35,880 bases of DNA from Acidimicrobiia bacterium (GTDB taxonomy: Bacteria; Actinomycetota; Acidimicrobiia; Spongiisociales; Spongiisociaceae): contig JAGWAN010000058.1 in the NCBI GenBank assembly GCA_021296345.1, forward strand, positions 1-35,880. Direction: 5' to 3'. Each line of letters begins with the position of its first letter. Within the stretch, counting starts at the first letter, position 1. This document shows, piece after piece, positions 17,503-25,039 of the stretch. A model generated the notes under the pieces. It searched no databases. It saw nothing but the letters and a program-made list of their open reading frames with translations, and had not been told where the DNA came from. Made by a program: the position numbers and the translations under genes.

Positions 17503-18526
17503 CGCCCGCGACTCCTCGGCCTCCGTGCCCCTGCTCAGTCTCCAAGAGGTCGTGAAGACCTTCCGTCATCGAAAGCAGCACATCTTCGACAAGCCGGCGT
17601 CGGTCCGTGCGGTTCGCGGTGTCACCTTCGATCTGGATCGGGGGGAAAGCCTCGGCCTGGTCGGTGAGTCCGGTTGCGGAAAGAGCACTCTCGCACGGTT
17701 GATCCTGGGTCTGATCGCCCCTACCAGCGGAGTCGTCAAGTTGAACGGTCAGGACATCTCCCTCTTGGGTTCACGGGAGATGAAGGGTCTGCGCCGGCAA
17801 GCACAGATGGTCTTTCAAGACCCACATTCCTCACTCGATCCTCGGATGCGCCTAGGAATCAGCATCGCAACAGCCTTGCGGCAGCATGGGGTCGGCACCC
17901 GCGACGAGCAGCAAGCAAGGGTCGTCGAGATGCTGGACAAGGTGGGGCTGAGCGCCGACTACGCGAACCGGTATCCGCATGAGTGCTCCGGTGGTCAGCT
18001 GCAGCGGGTGGGGATCTCTCGAGCCCTTGTTCTGGGTCCGGAGCTCATCGTATGCGACGAACCCACTTCCGCCCTCGATGTCTCGGTGCAAGCCCAGGTG
18101 CTCAACCTTCTCAACGGGCTCCGTGAAGACCTAGGGCTGACTTATGTGTTCATAAGTCACGACCTGGACGTGGTGCGTCGGGTCTCGACCCGGATCGCAG
18201 TGATGTATCTCGGGGAGATCGTCGAGATGACAACAACTGACGAGCTTTTCGAGAATCCCCTCCACCCTTACACCCAGGCTCTGATCAGCTCGATCCCGTC
18301 TCTCGACCCGGGCGCATTCGCTCCCGTTCCGATGCGCGGGGAGATCCCGAGCCCACTTTCTCCACCCTCGGGTTGCGGCTTCCACACCCGGTGTCCGCTG
18401 GCCGAGGCCAGATGTATGGAGCAGTCACCGCCCTTGGAGGAGGTCGAGGCCGGGCACGGGTCGGCTTGCTGGCGGTGGGAGCAGGCCAAGAAGAGCCTGT
18501 CAGCCATCACCATGGGAGATGGTTGA
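17495..18526 (+). CDS. Oligopeptide/dipeptide ABC transporter ATP-binding protein (OppF/DppF type)
   Basis: This 343-residue ATPase is the partner of the preceding protein. Walker A is GESGCGKST (residues 57-65), the Q-loop FQDPHSSLDP, the signature CSGGQLQR, Walker B LIVCDEPTSALD and the H-loop ISHDLD. It also has the C-terminal HPYTQALISSIP segment and a Cys-bearing tail, GCGFHTRCPLAEARC. The GTG at 17495 lies eight bases inside the upstream gene, with GGAG ahead of it. FRHRKQHIFDKP between strand 1 and Walker A is the usual OppF-type insertion. The substrate class is peptide-like by family, not proven. Confidence 0.92.
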   Translation: MSDARDSSASVPLLSLQEVVKTFRHRKQHIFDKPASVRAVRGVTFDLDRGESLGLVGESGCGKSTLARLILGLIAPTSGVVKLNGQDISLLGSREMKGLRRQAQMVFQDPHSSLDPRMRLGISIATALRQHGVGTRDEQQARVVEMLDKVGLSADYANRYPHECSGGQLQRVGISRALVLGPELIVCDEPTSALDVSVQAQVLNLLNGLREDLGLTYVFISHDLDVVRRVSTRIAVMYLGEIVEMTTTDELFENPLHPYTQALISSIPSLDPGAFAPVPMRGEIPSPLSPPSGCGFHTRCPLAEARCMEQSPPLEEVEAGHGSACWRWEQAKKSLSAITMGDG

Positions 18527-18598
18527 TGCCGTGGCGGCGGTGCCGATTCGGAGGGGTGTTTTCAATCGGCGAGGCCCCGAACCCTGGATCGTCGACAG

Positions 18599-18627
18599 TT
18601 GACAGTATGCCTGTACGACAATAGGTT
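18599..18627 (+). promoter_or_regulatory. Candidate promoter of the importer's lipoprotein receptor
   Basis: A perfect TTGACA (18599-18604), a 17-base spacer and TAGGTT (18622-18627, fitting the actinobacterial TANNNT) lie about 50 bases before the lipoprotein ATG. A small CCCCG-GACC-CGGGG hairpin (18635-18648) would fall in the leader. A separate promoter for the receptor is common, since receptors are needed in excess over the transporter. Confidence 0.5.
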
Positions 18628-18676
18628 TGGTACTCCCCGGACCCGGGGCGGCTCCCGTGAGAGGAAGGCCCTAGCA

Positions 18677-20329
18677 ATGCGACATCGGAACAGACTATTG
18701 GCGGCTTTGGCTGCCGTAGCCATATTAGCCGCCGCGTGCGGAGATACGACTGACGCGGTAGACGACACAGCACCCGCCACGACGGCCACGACAGCCGCGA
18801 CCACGGACACAGCGCCCGCCACGACGGCTGCGCCGGAGGCTCCGGCAACGACCCAAGCTGACGACAGTGCCCCCGACACCACGGCTGCGCCGGCCGGAAC
18901 GCTGGTGGTGACCGAGACGTTTGGCCCTAACGCAGGTTGGGGAATCGAGACCGACGATGCTCTCATCTACACAAACTATGGAATAGCGGAGCCGTTGGTG
19001 GTCGTGGATTTCGACGGCAATCTTGTTCCCGGGCTGGCGGTGTCTTGGGAGCGCCGCTCTGAACTCGAGTGGGTGTTCGAGATTCGCTCCGGGGTCACCT
19101 TCCATGATGGTTCGGACCTGACCGCGACGGCGGTGGCCGACGCGCTCAACTACTTGCTCGACTCGCCAACTCCTCCCCGTGGTCTAACCAGGGATATCGT
19201 CGCCTCGGTCACCGTCGAAGGCGATTCGACCGTCCTCATGACGACCAACGGTCCTGACGCCGTGCTACCACAACGTCTGGTGAGCGGCAACAGTGCCATC
19301 CTCTCACCGTCTGCGTACCGTGCCGACCGGACGATCGACCCCTTCGCAGGAGGAACGGGACCCTTCATTCTGGTTGAAGAAGTTCCAGACCAGCTCATAA
19401 GGCTCGAAGCCAATCCGAATTACTGGGGCGATCCTCCGAAGCTTGCCGGCTTCGAGGTCTTCTTCGTCCCGGACGGGCAGGTTAGATCCGGGATGCTCCG
19501 GTCGGGCGAAGCACAGATCATTGCCCAGGTCCCCATCACCGACCTGCCGTTGCTCGAGGGCGATCCGAACCTGGTCGTGTTGAAGACCCCATTGCCACGG
19601 ACGACCTCGGTCTATCTCAACAACGTTGCCGGCCCCACCGCCGACCAGACCGTACGAGAGGCGATCAACTACGCGATCGATCGCGAATTGATCGCTGCCT
19701 CGGTGCTCGAGGGTTCCGATGATCCGGCCATCGGTCCATTCCCGTTCTGGGAGGAGTGGGCCGACCCGACCATCAGGGCGTTCCCGTACGAGCCGGACAC
19801 CGCCAGAGCATTGCTGGCCGAAGCCGGATACGGAGATGACAATCCGCTGACGCTGCGTCTCTGGACCTACATCGAACGACCCCAGTTGGCCGATATCGCC
19901 GTAGCCATGCAAGCGATGCTCCGCGACGTCGGAATCGACACCGAGCTGACCATTTCCGAGTACGGACCTCTGGAGGGCAGCGTCCTCGCCGGCGACTTCG
20001 ACCTGTTCATACTGTCGCGGTCCCATCTGTTGGACGTGTACGACCCGATCGGGTTCCTCGAGGCCGACTACGGGTGCGACGGTGGCTACAACCTGAGTCA
20101 CTTCTGCGATGCTGAGTTCGACGCAGCGCTCACCGCGGCGAGAGGCTTGGACACGGCCGAGCGGTACGCGGTATATGGCGAGCTTTCCGGCGTCCTTCAA
20201 GATCGGGCGATTTCCGGGTTCCTTACCCACCAGATCGCAATCGACGCGCACAGCAGCAATGTGGTCGGATATCGGACCCACCCCATGGGTCACTACGTGA
20301 TCACCACCGACGTCGCTGTGACCGGATGA
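18677..20329 (+). CDS. Solute-binding lipoprotein, family 5 (SBP_bac_5), of the ABC importer
   Basis: This 550-residue extracytoplasmic receptor begins MRHRNRLLAALAAVAIL, an n- and h-region, followed by a lipobox LAAAC with Cys21 as the lipidation site. Residues 22-75 form a flexible Thr/Ala/Pro-rich linker with repeated DTAPATTA and TTAAP units, typical of cell-wall lipoproteins in Acidimicrobiia-like actinobacteria. The receptor domain follows (YTNYGIAEPLVVVD, WVFEIRSGVTFHDGSDLTATAV, FAGGTGPFILVE, VREAINYAIDRELI), all standard family 5 landmarks for peptides, opines or nickel. The ATG at 18677 has GAGGAAGG eight bases upstream. An upstream in-frame ACG/GTG leader is not needed. Its permease genes follow. 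Confidence 0.9.
   Translation: MRHRNRLLAALAAVAILAAACGDTTDAVDDTAPATTATTAATTDTAPATTAAPEAPATTQADDSAPDTTAAPAGTLVVTETFGPNAGWGIETDDALIYTNYGIAEPLVVVDFDGNLVPGLAVSWERRSELEWVFEIRSGVTFHDGSDLTATAVADALNYLLDSPTPPRGLTRDIVASVTVEGDSTVLMTTNGPDAVLPQRLVSGNSAILSPSAYRADRTIDPFAGGTGPFILVEEVPDQLIRLEANPNYWGDPPKLAGFEVFFVPDGQVRSGMLRSGEAQIIAQVPITDLPLLEGDPNLVVLKTPLPRTTSVYLNNVAGPTADQTVREAINYAIDRELIAASVLEGSDDPAIGPFPFWEEWADPTIRAFPYEPDTARALLAEAGYGDDNPLTLRLWTYIERPQLADIAVAMQAMLRDVGIDTELTISEYGPLEGSVLAGDFDLFILSRSHLLDVYDPIGFLEADYGCDGGYNLSHFCDAEFDAALTAARGLDTAERYAVYGELSGVLQDRAISGFLTHQIAIDAHSSNVVGYRTHPMGHYVITTDVAVTG
18764..18828 (+). repeat. Imperfect 23-bp direct repeat in the lipoprotein linker
   Basis: Copies at 18764-18786 and 18806-18828 differ at one base, spaced 42 bases start to start, and encode DTAPATTA twice. 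They are the DNA source of the low-complexity linker and a plausible site of repeat-number variation. Confidence 0.7.
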
Positions 20330-20653
20330 TCGGGATTCCATGAAACAAAGGAAGAGAAGCTGACCGCTCTTGGCATCTGAGCATCCGACTTGCTGCGTCA
20401 CGTTCGACGGTTGTGGGACCCGCATCGGTTCCCCATCAGCAACGTCACGAAGGATGCACCAGGTGACCGGTTGGCACCGGATTCGGGGGTGACGGTGCGG
20501 GCGAACCACATAGCGAATACGGAGAGAACGGGTAGAGAGGCGTTGCGGACGCCATGCCTGACGACGGTTTTCGCGTAGGCGATCATTTGCAGTCGATCGG
20601 CGAGTGAGAACCATTCGGCGCCGGTCTTGCGCCCGACCGTCGGGGGCATCACG
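20330..20653. other. Spacer between receptor and permease carrying an inverted copy of permease DNA
   Basis: No convincing gene on either strand. The only recognisable part is 20501-20579, which is an exact reverse complement of part of the downstream permease gene. The sequences on both sides of that copy do not resemble permease in any frame. Confidence 0.6.
20501..20579 (-). repeat. Left copy of a perfect 79-bp inverted repeat
   Basis: Reverse complement identical over 79 bases to 21309-21387. Read on the minus strand it encodes the same peptide, ending in LPVLSVFAMWFA, as the permease. The match stops abruptly at both ends. The two copies are separated by 729 bases that hold most of the permease gene. 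Confidence 0.95.
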
Positions 20654-21572
20654 ATGCTGATGTTCACGCTGCGTCGATTGGGCTTCGTTGCCGTCGTCCT
20701 GCTCGTAGTGTCTATCTTCGCCTTCCTCGTGCCGTACGTGACCGGTCGTGATCCGGCTCGAGAGATTCTTCAGTCTCGCGTCGCCGAGCGGGCTCCGGAC
20801 GAGGAGGTCCTCGAGGCAATCCGTGAAGAGTTGGGTCTGAACGAGAGCCTGTTCGTCCAATACCAGCGCTGGCTCGCCAACGCACTGGAAGGGGACCTCG
20901 GTTATTCGCTCGTGAGTAAGGAGCCGGTCGGCGAACTGCTGGTCAACGCCCTTCGGATCACCTTCCTGTTGACCACTGTCACGCTCACGTTCAGCTTGTT
21001 GGTGTCGTTGCCCATGGGGGTTCTCGCCGCGGCGCGGCGTGGGGGATGGTTGGACAACGCCATCGTCGCCGTCACACAGACAGGCGTAGCCATACCGGAG
21101 TACTGGCTGGGGCCATTACTCATCCTCCTATTCGCTCTCACCCTCGGGTTGCTCCCGTCTGCGGGTCTCCGCGGCCCGGAGTACCTGATTCTCCCGGCGT
21201 TGACCCTGGCCTTGCGGCCGATCGCCTACATCACTCGCATAAGCCGAGCCGCAATGCTCGACGTCCTTTCGTCTCCCTACATAACCGCCGCTCGAGCCCG
21301 GGGGCTCTCCTACGCGAAAACCGTCGTCAGGCATGGCGTCCGCAACGCCTCTCTACCCGTTCTCTCCGTATTCGCTATGTGGTTCGCTTGTAGTTGAAGT
21401 GATCTATGCCGTCCCTGGGATGGGACGGCTCATGTACGAAGGAGTTCTGAACTCAGACATCCCGCTCATCCAGGCGGGCCTGATGACGATTGTGGCGCTG
21501 GCGGTCGTGTTCAACGTGCTCGCCGACTTGCTGTACACAGTCATCGATCCCACAGTCAAGCTCAGGAGATGA
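20654..21572 (+). pseudogene. ABC importer permease (DppB/OppB type), frame-broken near its 3' end
   Basis: The first frame, from ATG 20654, reads as a normal inner-membrane permease: MLMFTLRRLGFVAVVLLVVS, the periplasmic LGLNESLFVQYQRW and GDLGYSLVSKEPV, several transmembrane helices, and the EAA-like loop ITAARARGLSYAKTVVRHGV that docks on the ATPase. After LPVLSVFAMWFA it meets TGA at 21395-21397. The remainder, GSLVVEVIYAVPGMGRLMYEG to IDPTVKLRR, is in the next frame and ends at 21572. In homologues a few more residues separate these blocks, so a small deletion (two bases modulo three) near 21388 is likelier than an insertion. The break lies at the end of the 79-bp repeat. It could be a true mutation or an assembly fault. 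The stop overlaps the next gene as ATGA. Confidence 0.82.
21309..21387 (+). repeat. Right copy of the 79-bp inverted repeat, inside the permease gene
   Basis: This copy is in the native permease frame and encodes the C-terminal half of the EAA loop and the start of the next helix, so it is the original. The left copy (20501-20579) is the derived one. Confidence 0.95.
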
Positions 21573-22510
21573 CGGCCCTACAGACCGCCCAAGCTGCGCC
21601 GCCAGGAAAGAAGGCGCGCGGGGGCCATAGCAACATTTTCTCGATTCCCGCTATCTGGAGTCGGACTCCTTGGACCGGGAAGATTGGCTTACTCACGATC
21701 ACGGTGATCATGTTGCTCGCTTTCGCGGCCCCGTGGATTGCCCCATATGACCCGAATGAGATTGATCTGATCAACAGGCTCACCGGGCCGAGCGCCGCGC
21801 ATTGGCTCGGCGTAGACAACTTCGGTCGCGACGTGCTCAGCCGGCTGCTGTACGGCGGCCGGTTGGCCCTTTTTATCGCTGCAATATCGGTCGTGATATC
21901 GATCGTCGTGGGCACTCTGATCGGCGCGGCCAGCGGCCAGATCGGGGGATTCTTCGACGAGGCTGCGATGCGTTTTGTCGACCTCTTCCTTGGTTTCCCA
22001 ACCTTCATCATCGCCCTGGTCATCGTTGCTCTGCTGGGGCCGGGCTTCTTCAGTTTGATTCTCGCGCTGTCATTCCTGGGATGGACTCCGTATGCGCGGC
22101 TCGTGCGAGGACAGACGTTGAGCGTCAACAGCCAACAGTTCATAGAGGCTGCTGAGGCGCTCGGATGCTCGCGTTGGTTCATCATCACTCGTCACATAGT
22201 GCCCCACACGATTAATCCCGTCCTTGCGATGGGGTTCTTGCGGTTCGGACACATGCTGATACGCATCGGGGCTCTCTCCTATCTGGGTCTCGGTGTGCAG
22301 CCGCCGGATGCCGACTGGGGTGCGATGCTGCGCGAAGCCCAGCCGTACATGCAGAGGGAGCCTTGGCTCATCATCTTCCCCGGCCTGGCCATCTTCATTT
22401 CGGCTTTGGCAGTGACCCTGGCTGGACAAGGCCTGAGCTACGCCTTCGATGCCCGAGCCGCCCACGCAACGATCTCAGCGAGTTTGGATGCCGAGGAGCA
22501 AGCAAGGTGA
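21569..22510 (+). CDS. ABC importer permease (DppC/OppC type)
   Basis: This 313-residue inner-membrane protein pairs with the upstream permease. The first transmembrane helix follows a short cytoplasmic N-terminus (IGLLTITVIMLLAFAAPWIA). Then come the family landmarks WLGVDNFGRDVLSRLLYGGR and FLGWTPYARLVRGQTL. The EAA loop EAAEALGCSRWFIITRHIVP is intact, followed by IGALSYLGLGVQPPDADWG. Length is normal. The ATG at 21569 overlaps the stop of the previous gene (ATGA), giving translational coupling; a premature stop upstream would therefore also lower expression of this gene. A hairpin lies just after its stop. Confidence 0.92.
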   Translation: MTALQTAQAAPPGKKARGGHSNIFSIPAIWSRTPWTGKIGLLTITVIMLLAFAAPWIAPYDPNEIDLINRLTGPSAAHWLGVDNFGRDVLSRLLYGGRLALFIAAISVVISIVVGTLIGAASGQIGGFFDEAAMRFVDLFLGFPTFIIALVIVALLGPGFFSLILALSFLGWTPYARLVRGQTLSVNSQQFIEAAEALGCSRWFIITRHIVPHTINPVLAMGFLRFGHMLIRIGALSYLGLGVQPPDADWGAMLREAQPYMQREPWLIIFPGLAIFISALAVTLAGQGLSYAFDARAAHATISASLDAEEQAR

Positions 22511-22524
22511 CAGGTTGTGGGAGA

Positions 22525-22542
22525 AGGGGCCGTTACGCCCCT
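22525..22542 (+). terminator. Hairpin after the ABC importer operon
   Basis: AGGGGC-CGTTAC-GCCCCT, a perfect six-base stem with a six-base loop, begins 15 bases after the last permease stop. No T-run follows, so the terminator call rests on position at the operon end. Confidence 0.42.
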
Positions 22543-22885
22543 GGGAAGATGGCGCAAAACGGAGGGGCCCCGCGCGGAAACATTGGACAGACCACGGCGA
22601 TGCGCGGGCGCTTGCTGGTTAGTACAACCGCATGCTCTCGGTCGTCTACCAGGAGGGTTCGGCGTACTCGACGTGGGTCTCGGGTTCCACTTGGACGTGG
22701 CATGATCGATTCCATGGTTCAGATCCCCTCAGCTCCACCACAACGTTTCACACGATCCCAAAACCCTCTGACCAGGTACTTGCTAGTTGGCTGGTGGATC
22801 CTTGGCTCAGGAGATACCTGTTCACACCCTCTTAGTCCTGCGCCGGGAGTGGTACCCGGAGCGGTAACTGCTCGGCTCCGGCACC
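22543..22885. other. Convergent intergenic region without a supported gene
   Basis: About 340 bases between the importer operon and the convergent dehydrogenase. Frames open here give low-complexity or improbable peptides. A GCCACG-AGAAG-CGTGGC stem (22897-22913) lies just inside the 3' end of the dehydrogenase gene and could act in its termination. Confidence 0.45.
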
Positions 22886-23890
22886 TCACGTATCGAGCCA
22901 CGAGAAGCGTGGCCCTGCCTGTGTGACAATTGTGTGGTCGGGAAGTTCGCCTCGCAGCGCCTGGATCGCTGCGCCGGCCATCTTCCTGCTCAGCTCGCGA
23001 CCCGACTGCTCCGAGTACCACGCGGCGTGCGGCGTGACGACCAGGTTGTCGAGCCCCAGAAGCGGGCTGCGCATGTCGAACGGCTCCACCGCCATGACGT
23101 CGAGAGCCGCCCCGGCGAGGTGCCCGGAGCGGAGGGCCTCGTAGAGCGCTCGCTCCTCAACCAAGGCGCCGCGGGACACGTTCACGATCCGGGATCCCGG
23201 TTTCATCAGCCGGATCGAATCAGCGTTGATCACGTTTTCCGTCTCCGGGGTCTGATGGGTGTGCAGCGACACGAAGTCCGAACAGCTGAGAAGCTGGGCC
23301 AGGCTCTCCGCGGGCATCACCGAGGCGTCTTCCATCTCGGAGCGGTCCACATACGGGTCGAACGCCATGACCGCTAGCCCGATACCACGTGCCTTGTCCG
23401 CGAGCCGGCGAGCGATACGGCCGAATCCGTAGACACCGAGCCGGCATCCCCGAATACGTGTGAGCCTGCCTCCGCCCGAATGGTCCCACTCGCCGCGACG
23501 GCTGCTCATATCCAAGGGGATCAGGCCTCTGGCGAGGGCCAGGAGCAGCGCGAGGGCGTGATCCGATACCTCCTCGACGCAGTAGTCGGGCACGTTGGCG
23601 ACCGCGATACCGCGCTCGGCGGCAAGTTCCACATCGACGTGCTCGTAGCCGACGCCGCCGAGGATCAAAGCTCGGCATTTCGAGGCAACGTCCAGGGTTA
23701 GCTCGGTGATCGGGCTCGTATGGACGAGTCCGGCATCGGCGTCGCGCAAGGCTGCGGCCGCTTCCTCCTCGCTTGCGCAAATGGATGTCATGAGGGTGGC
23801 GCCCGCCGCATCGAGGCGGTCGCGCTCGATGGACCAGTCGCGAGAAGGCGTTCCCGGGCCTTCGACGCCCACAACGAGCCGTCCCGTCAT
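22886..23890 (-). CDS. D-isomer-specific 2-hydroxyacid dehydrogenase (PGDH/CtBP-like)
   Basis: This 334-residue NAD(P)-dependent enzyme interconverts a 2-keto acid and a D-2-hydroxyacid. The nucleotide-binding fingerprint is GVYGFGR (Gly152, Gly155, Gly157), with the acidic end of strand 2 at DPY (Asp178). The catalytic set is complete: Arg240 in NVSRGALV, Glu269 in AVEPF and His288 in TPHAAW. The substrate-domain motif LGGVGYEHVDVELAAERGI is present. It lacks the ACT/ASB regulatory domains of biosynthetic PGDH, so a catabolic or CtBP-like role is likelier. ATG 23890 has GGAAGG six bases upstream. It is divergent from the phosphotriesterase-family gene and may serve the same pathway. Confidence 0.88.
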   Translation of the reverse strand: MTGRLVVGVEGPGTPSRDWSIERDRLDAAGATLMTSICASEEEAAAALRDADAGLVHTSPITELTLDVASKCRALILGGVGYEHVDVELAAERGIAVANVPDYCVEEVSDHALALLLALARGLIPLDMSSRRGEWDHSGGGRLTRIRGCRLGVYGFGRIARRLADKARGIGLAVMAFDPYVDRSEMEDASVMPAESLAQLLSCSDFVSLHTHQTPETENVINADSIRLMKPGSRIVNVSRGALVEERALYEALRSGHLAGAALDVMAVEPFDMRSPLLGLDNLVVTPHAAWYSEQSGRELSRKMAGAAIQALRGELPDHTIVTQAGPRFSWLDT

Positions 23891-23964
23891 GGCGGGCCTT
23901 CCATGTCGCTCTCCTGCCCGGGAACGCGACCGGGCGAGCCCGAAATGTCGGCGTGCGGACCCGG

Positions 23965-23994
23965 TTGACTCGCCGACTCGGGCCCGTTTACTGT
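23965..23994 (+). promoter_or_regulatory. Candidate promoter of the phosphotriesterase-amidohydrolase-FAD enzyme genes
   Basis: TTGACT (23965-23970, five of six) and TACTGT (23989-23994, fitting TANNNT) are 18 bases apart, about 34 bases before the ATG at 24028, in the divergent spacer. Confidence 0.42.
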
Positions 23995-24027
23995 CGCGGT
24001 GTCAGGCAGCAACGCAGGAAATGAGGG

Positions 24028-24972
24028 ATGATGTCGGACCCGGGAAGCGTGATGACCGTTCTGGGGCCCATACCAGCAGACCAACTCGGCTACGTGCTTC
24101 CCCATGAGCATCCCTATTGCCAGCTGCGCCAGGCGGCGCACCGCTACGACTTCCCCGACCAGTTCGACGACGACCGCGTCGTCACGGCCGAGGTCGCGGC
24201 ATTCGGAGAACTGGGCGGAACCACTCTCGTCGACCTGACTGTACCGGACATCGGCAGGTCGCCGGAGCGCCTGCGTAAGTTGTCCGAGAACACGGGCGTC
24301 CAGATCGTGATGGGCTGCGGATGGTATCGGGGCAATTACTACCGGCCCGAGGAGCTCATCGAGAAACGTACCGTCGGATCGCTCGCCGACCAGCTCATCG
24401 CAGAGATCACCGAGGGAGTCGACGGGACCGGCATCAAGCCCGGGGTGATCGGCGAGATCGGTGTGGAGAAGACCTGGGTCGCTCCGGCGGAGGAGAGGGT
24501 GCTGCGAGCGGCGGCGCGGGCCCACAAGGAAACCGGACTCGCCCTGGGCGCGATCCACGCCATCGGCCCCGTCGCACCCGACATCCTGACGATCTTCGAG
24601 GAAGAGGATGTCGACATGTCACGGGTCGCGGTCGGCCATTGCGATTCCTATCCCCACATGGAATTCCTTGAAGGTCTCATCGCACGAGGGGCCCTCGTCA
24701 TGTTCGACAACTGCGGACAATTCAGTGATCTGGGGACCTTCGAGGAGCACATCATGAACACCGTGAAGGAGTTGGTCGACAAGGGATATGAGGACTACAT
24801 CCTGCTCTCCCACGACACCTGCAAGTTCCCCCAGTTCAAGACCCACGGCGGTCCCGGTTTTGTGTATCTCTCCGAGACGTTCCTCCCGGCGCTGCGCGAC
24901 CTGGGTATCACGGAAGAGACGATCAACAAGATCACCCGGGACAACCCCCGCCGCTGGCTCGTCGGGTCGTAG
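24028..24972 (+). CDS. Phosphotriesterase-family metal hydrolase (likely lactonase/esterase)
   Basis: This 314-residue TIM-barrel member of the amidohydrolase superfamily shows the complete binuclear metal set. His26 and His28 are in LPHEHPY. A bridging Glu (about 143) in VIGEIGVEK replaces carboxylated Lys, as in PHP-type members. His177 is in GAIHAIG, His204 in GHCDSYPH and Asp263 in LSHDTCKF. The tail ITRDNPRRWL is the family ending. Most such proteins act as lactonases or on carboxylic esters rather than organophosphates. ATG 24028 or 24031 may start; AGGA at 24016-24019 favours 24028. It leads a likely three-gene unit with the amidohydrolase (67-base gap) and FAD enzyme. Confidence 0.88.
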   Translation: MMSDPGSVMTVLGPIPADQLGYVLPHEHPYCQLRQAAHRYDFPDQFDDDRVVTAEVAAFGELGGTTLVDLTVPDIGRSPERLRKLSENTGVQIVMGCGWYRGNYYRPEELIEKRTVGSLADQLIAEITEGVDGTGIKPGVIGEIGVEKTWVAPAEERVLRAAARAHKETGLALGAIHAIGPVAPDILTIFEEEDVDMSRVAVGHCDSYPHMEFLEGLIARGALVMFDNCGQFSDLGTFEEHIMNTVKELVDKGYEDYILLSHDTCKFPQFKTHGGPGFVYLSETFLPALRDLGITEETINKITRDNPRRWLVGS

Positions 24973-25039
24973 GCGCAGGCGGGACAGAGGGAGAGGCTGG
25001 GCCTGTGACATGACGGCCGCCGGCCAGGAGCGTCCGGCC

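Noticed and set aside
19304-20860. A minus-strand open frame of about 518 codons across the lipoprotein and permease genes
   Set aside because: It is antisense to two well-supported genes, with Arg/Gln/Val-rich, motif-free sequence. It only looks long because the permease repeat region happens to be open too.
24788-25039. Upstream extension of the ATZ/TRZ amidohydrolase frame
   Set aside because: The added residues are Arg/Ser-rich shadow sequence overlapping the phosphotriesterase-family gene, with no homology to the family N-terminus.
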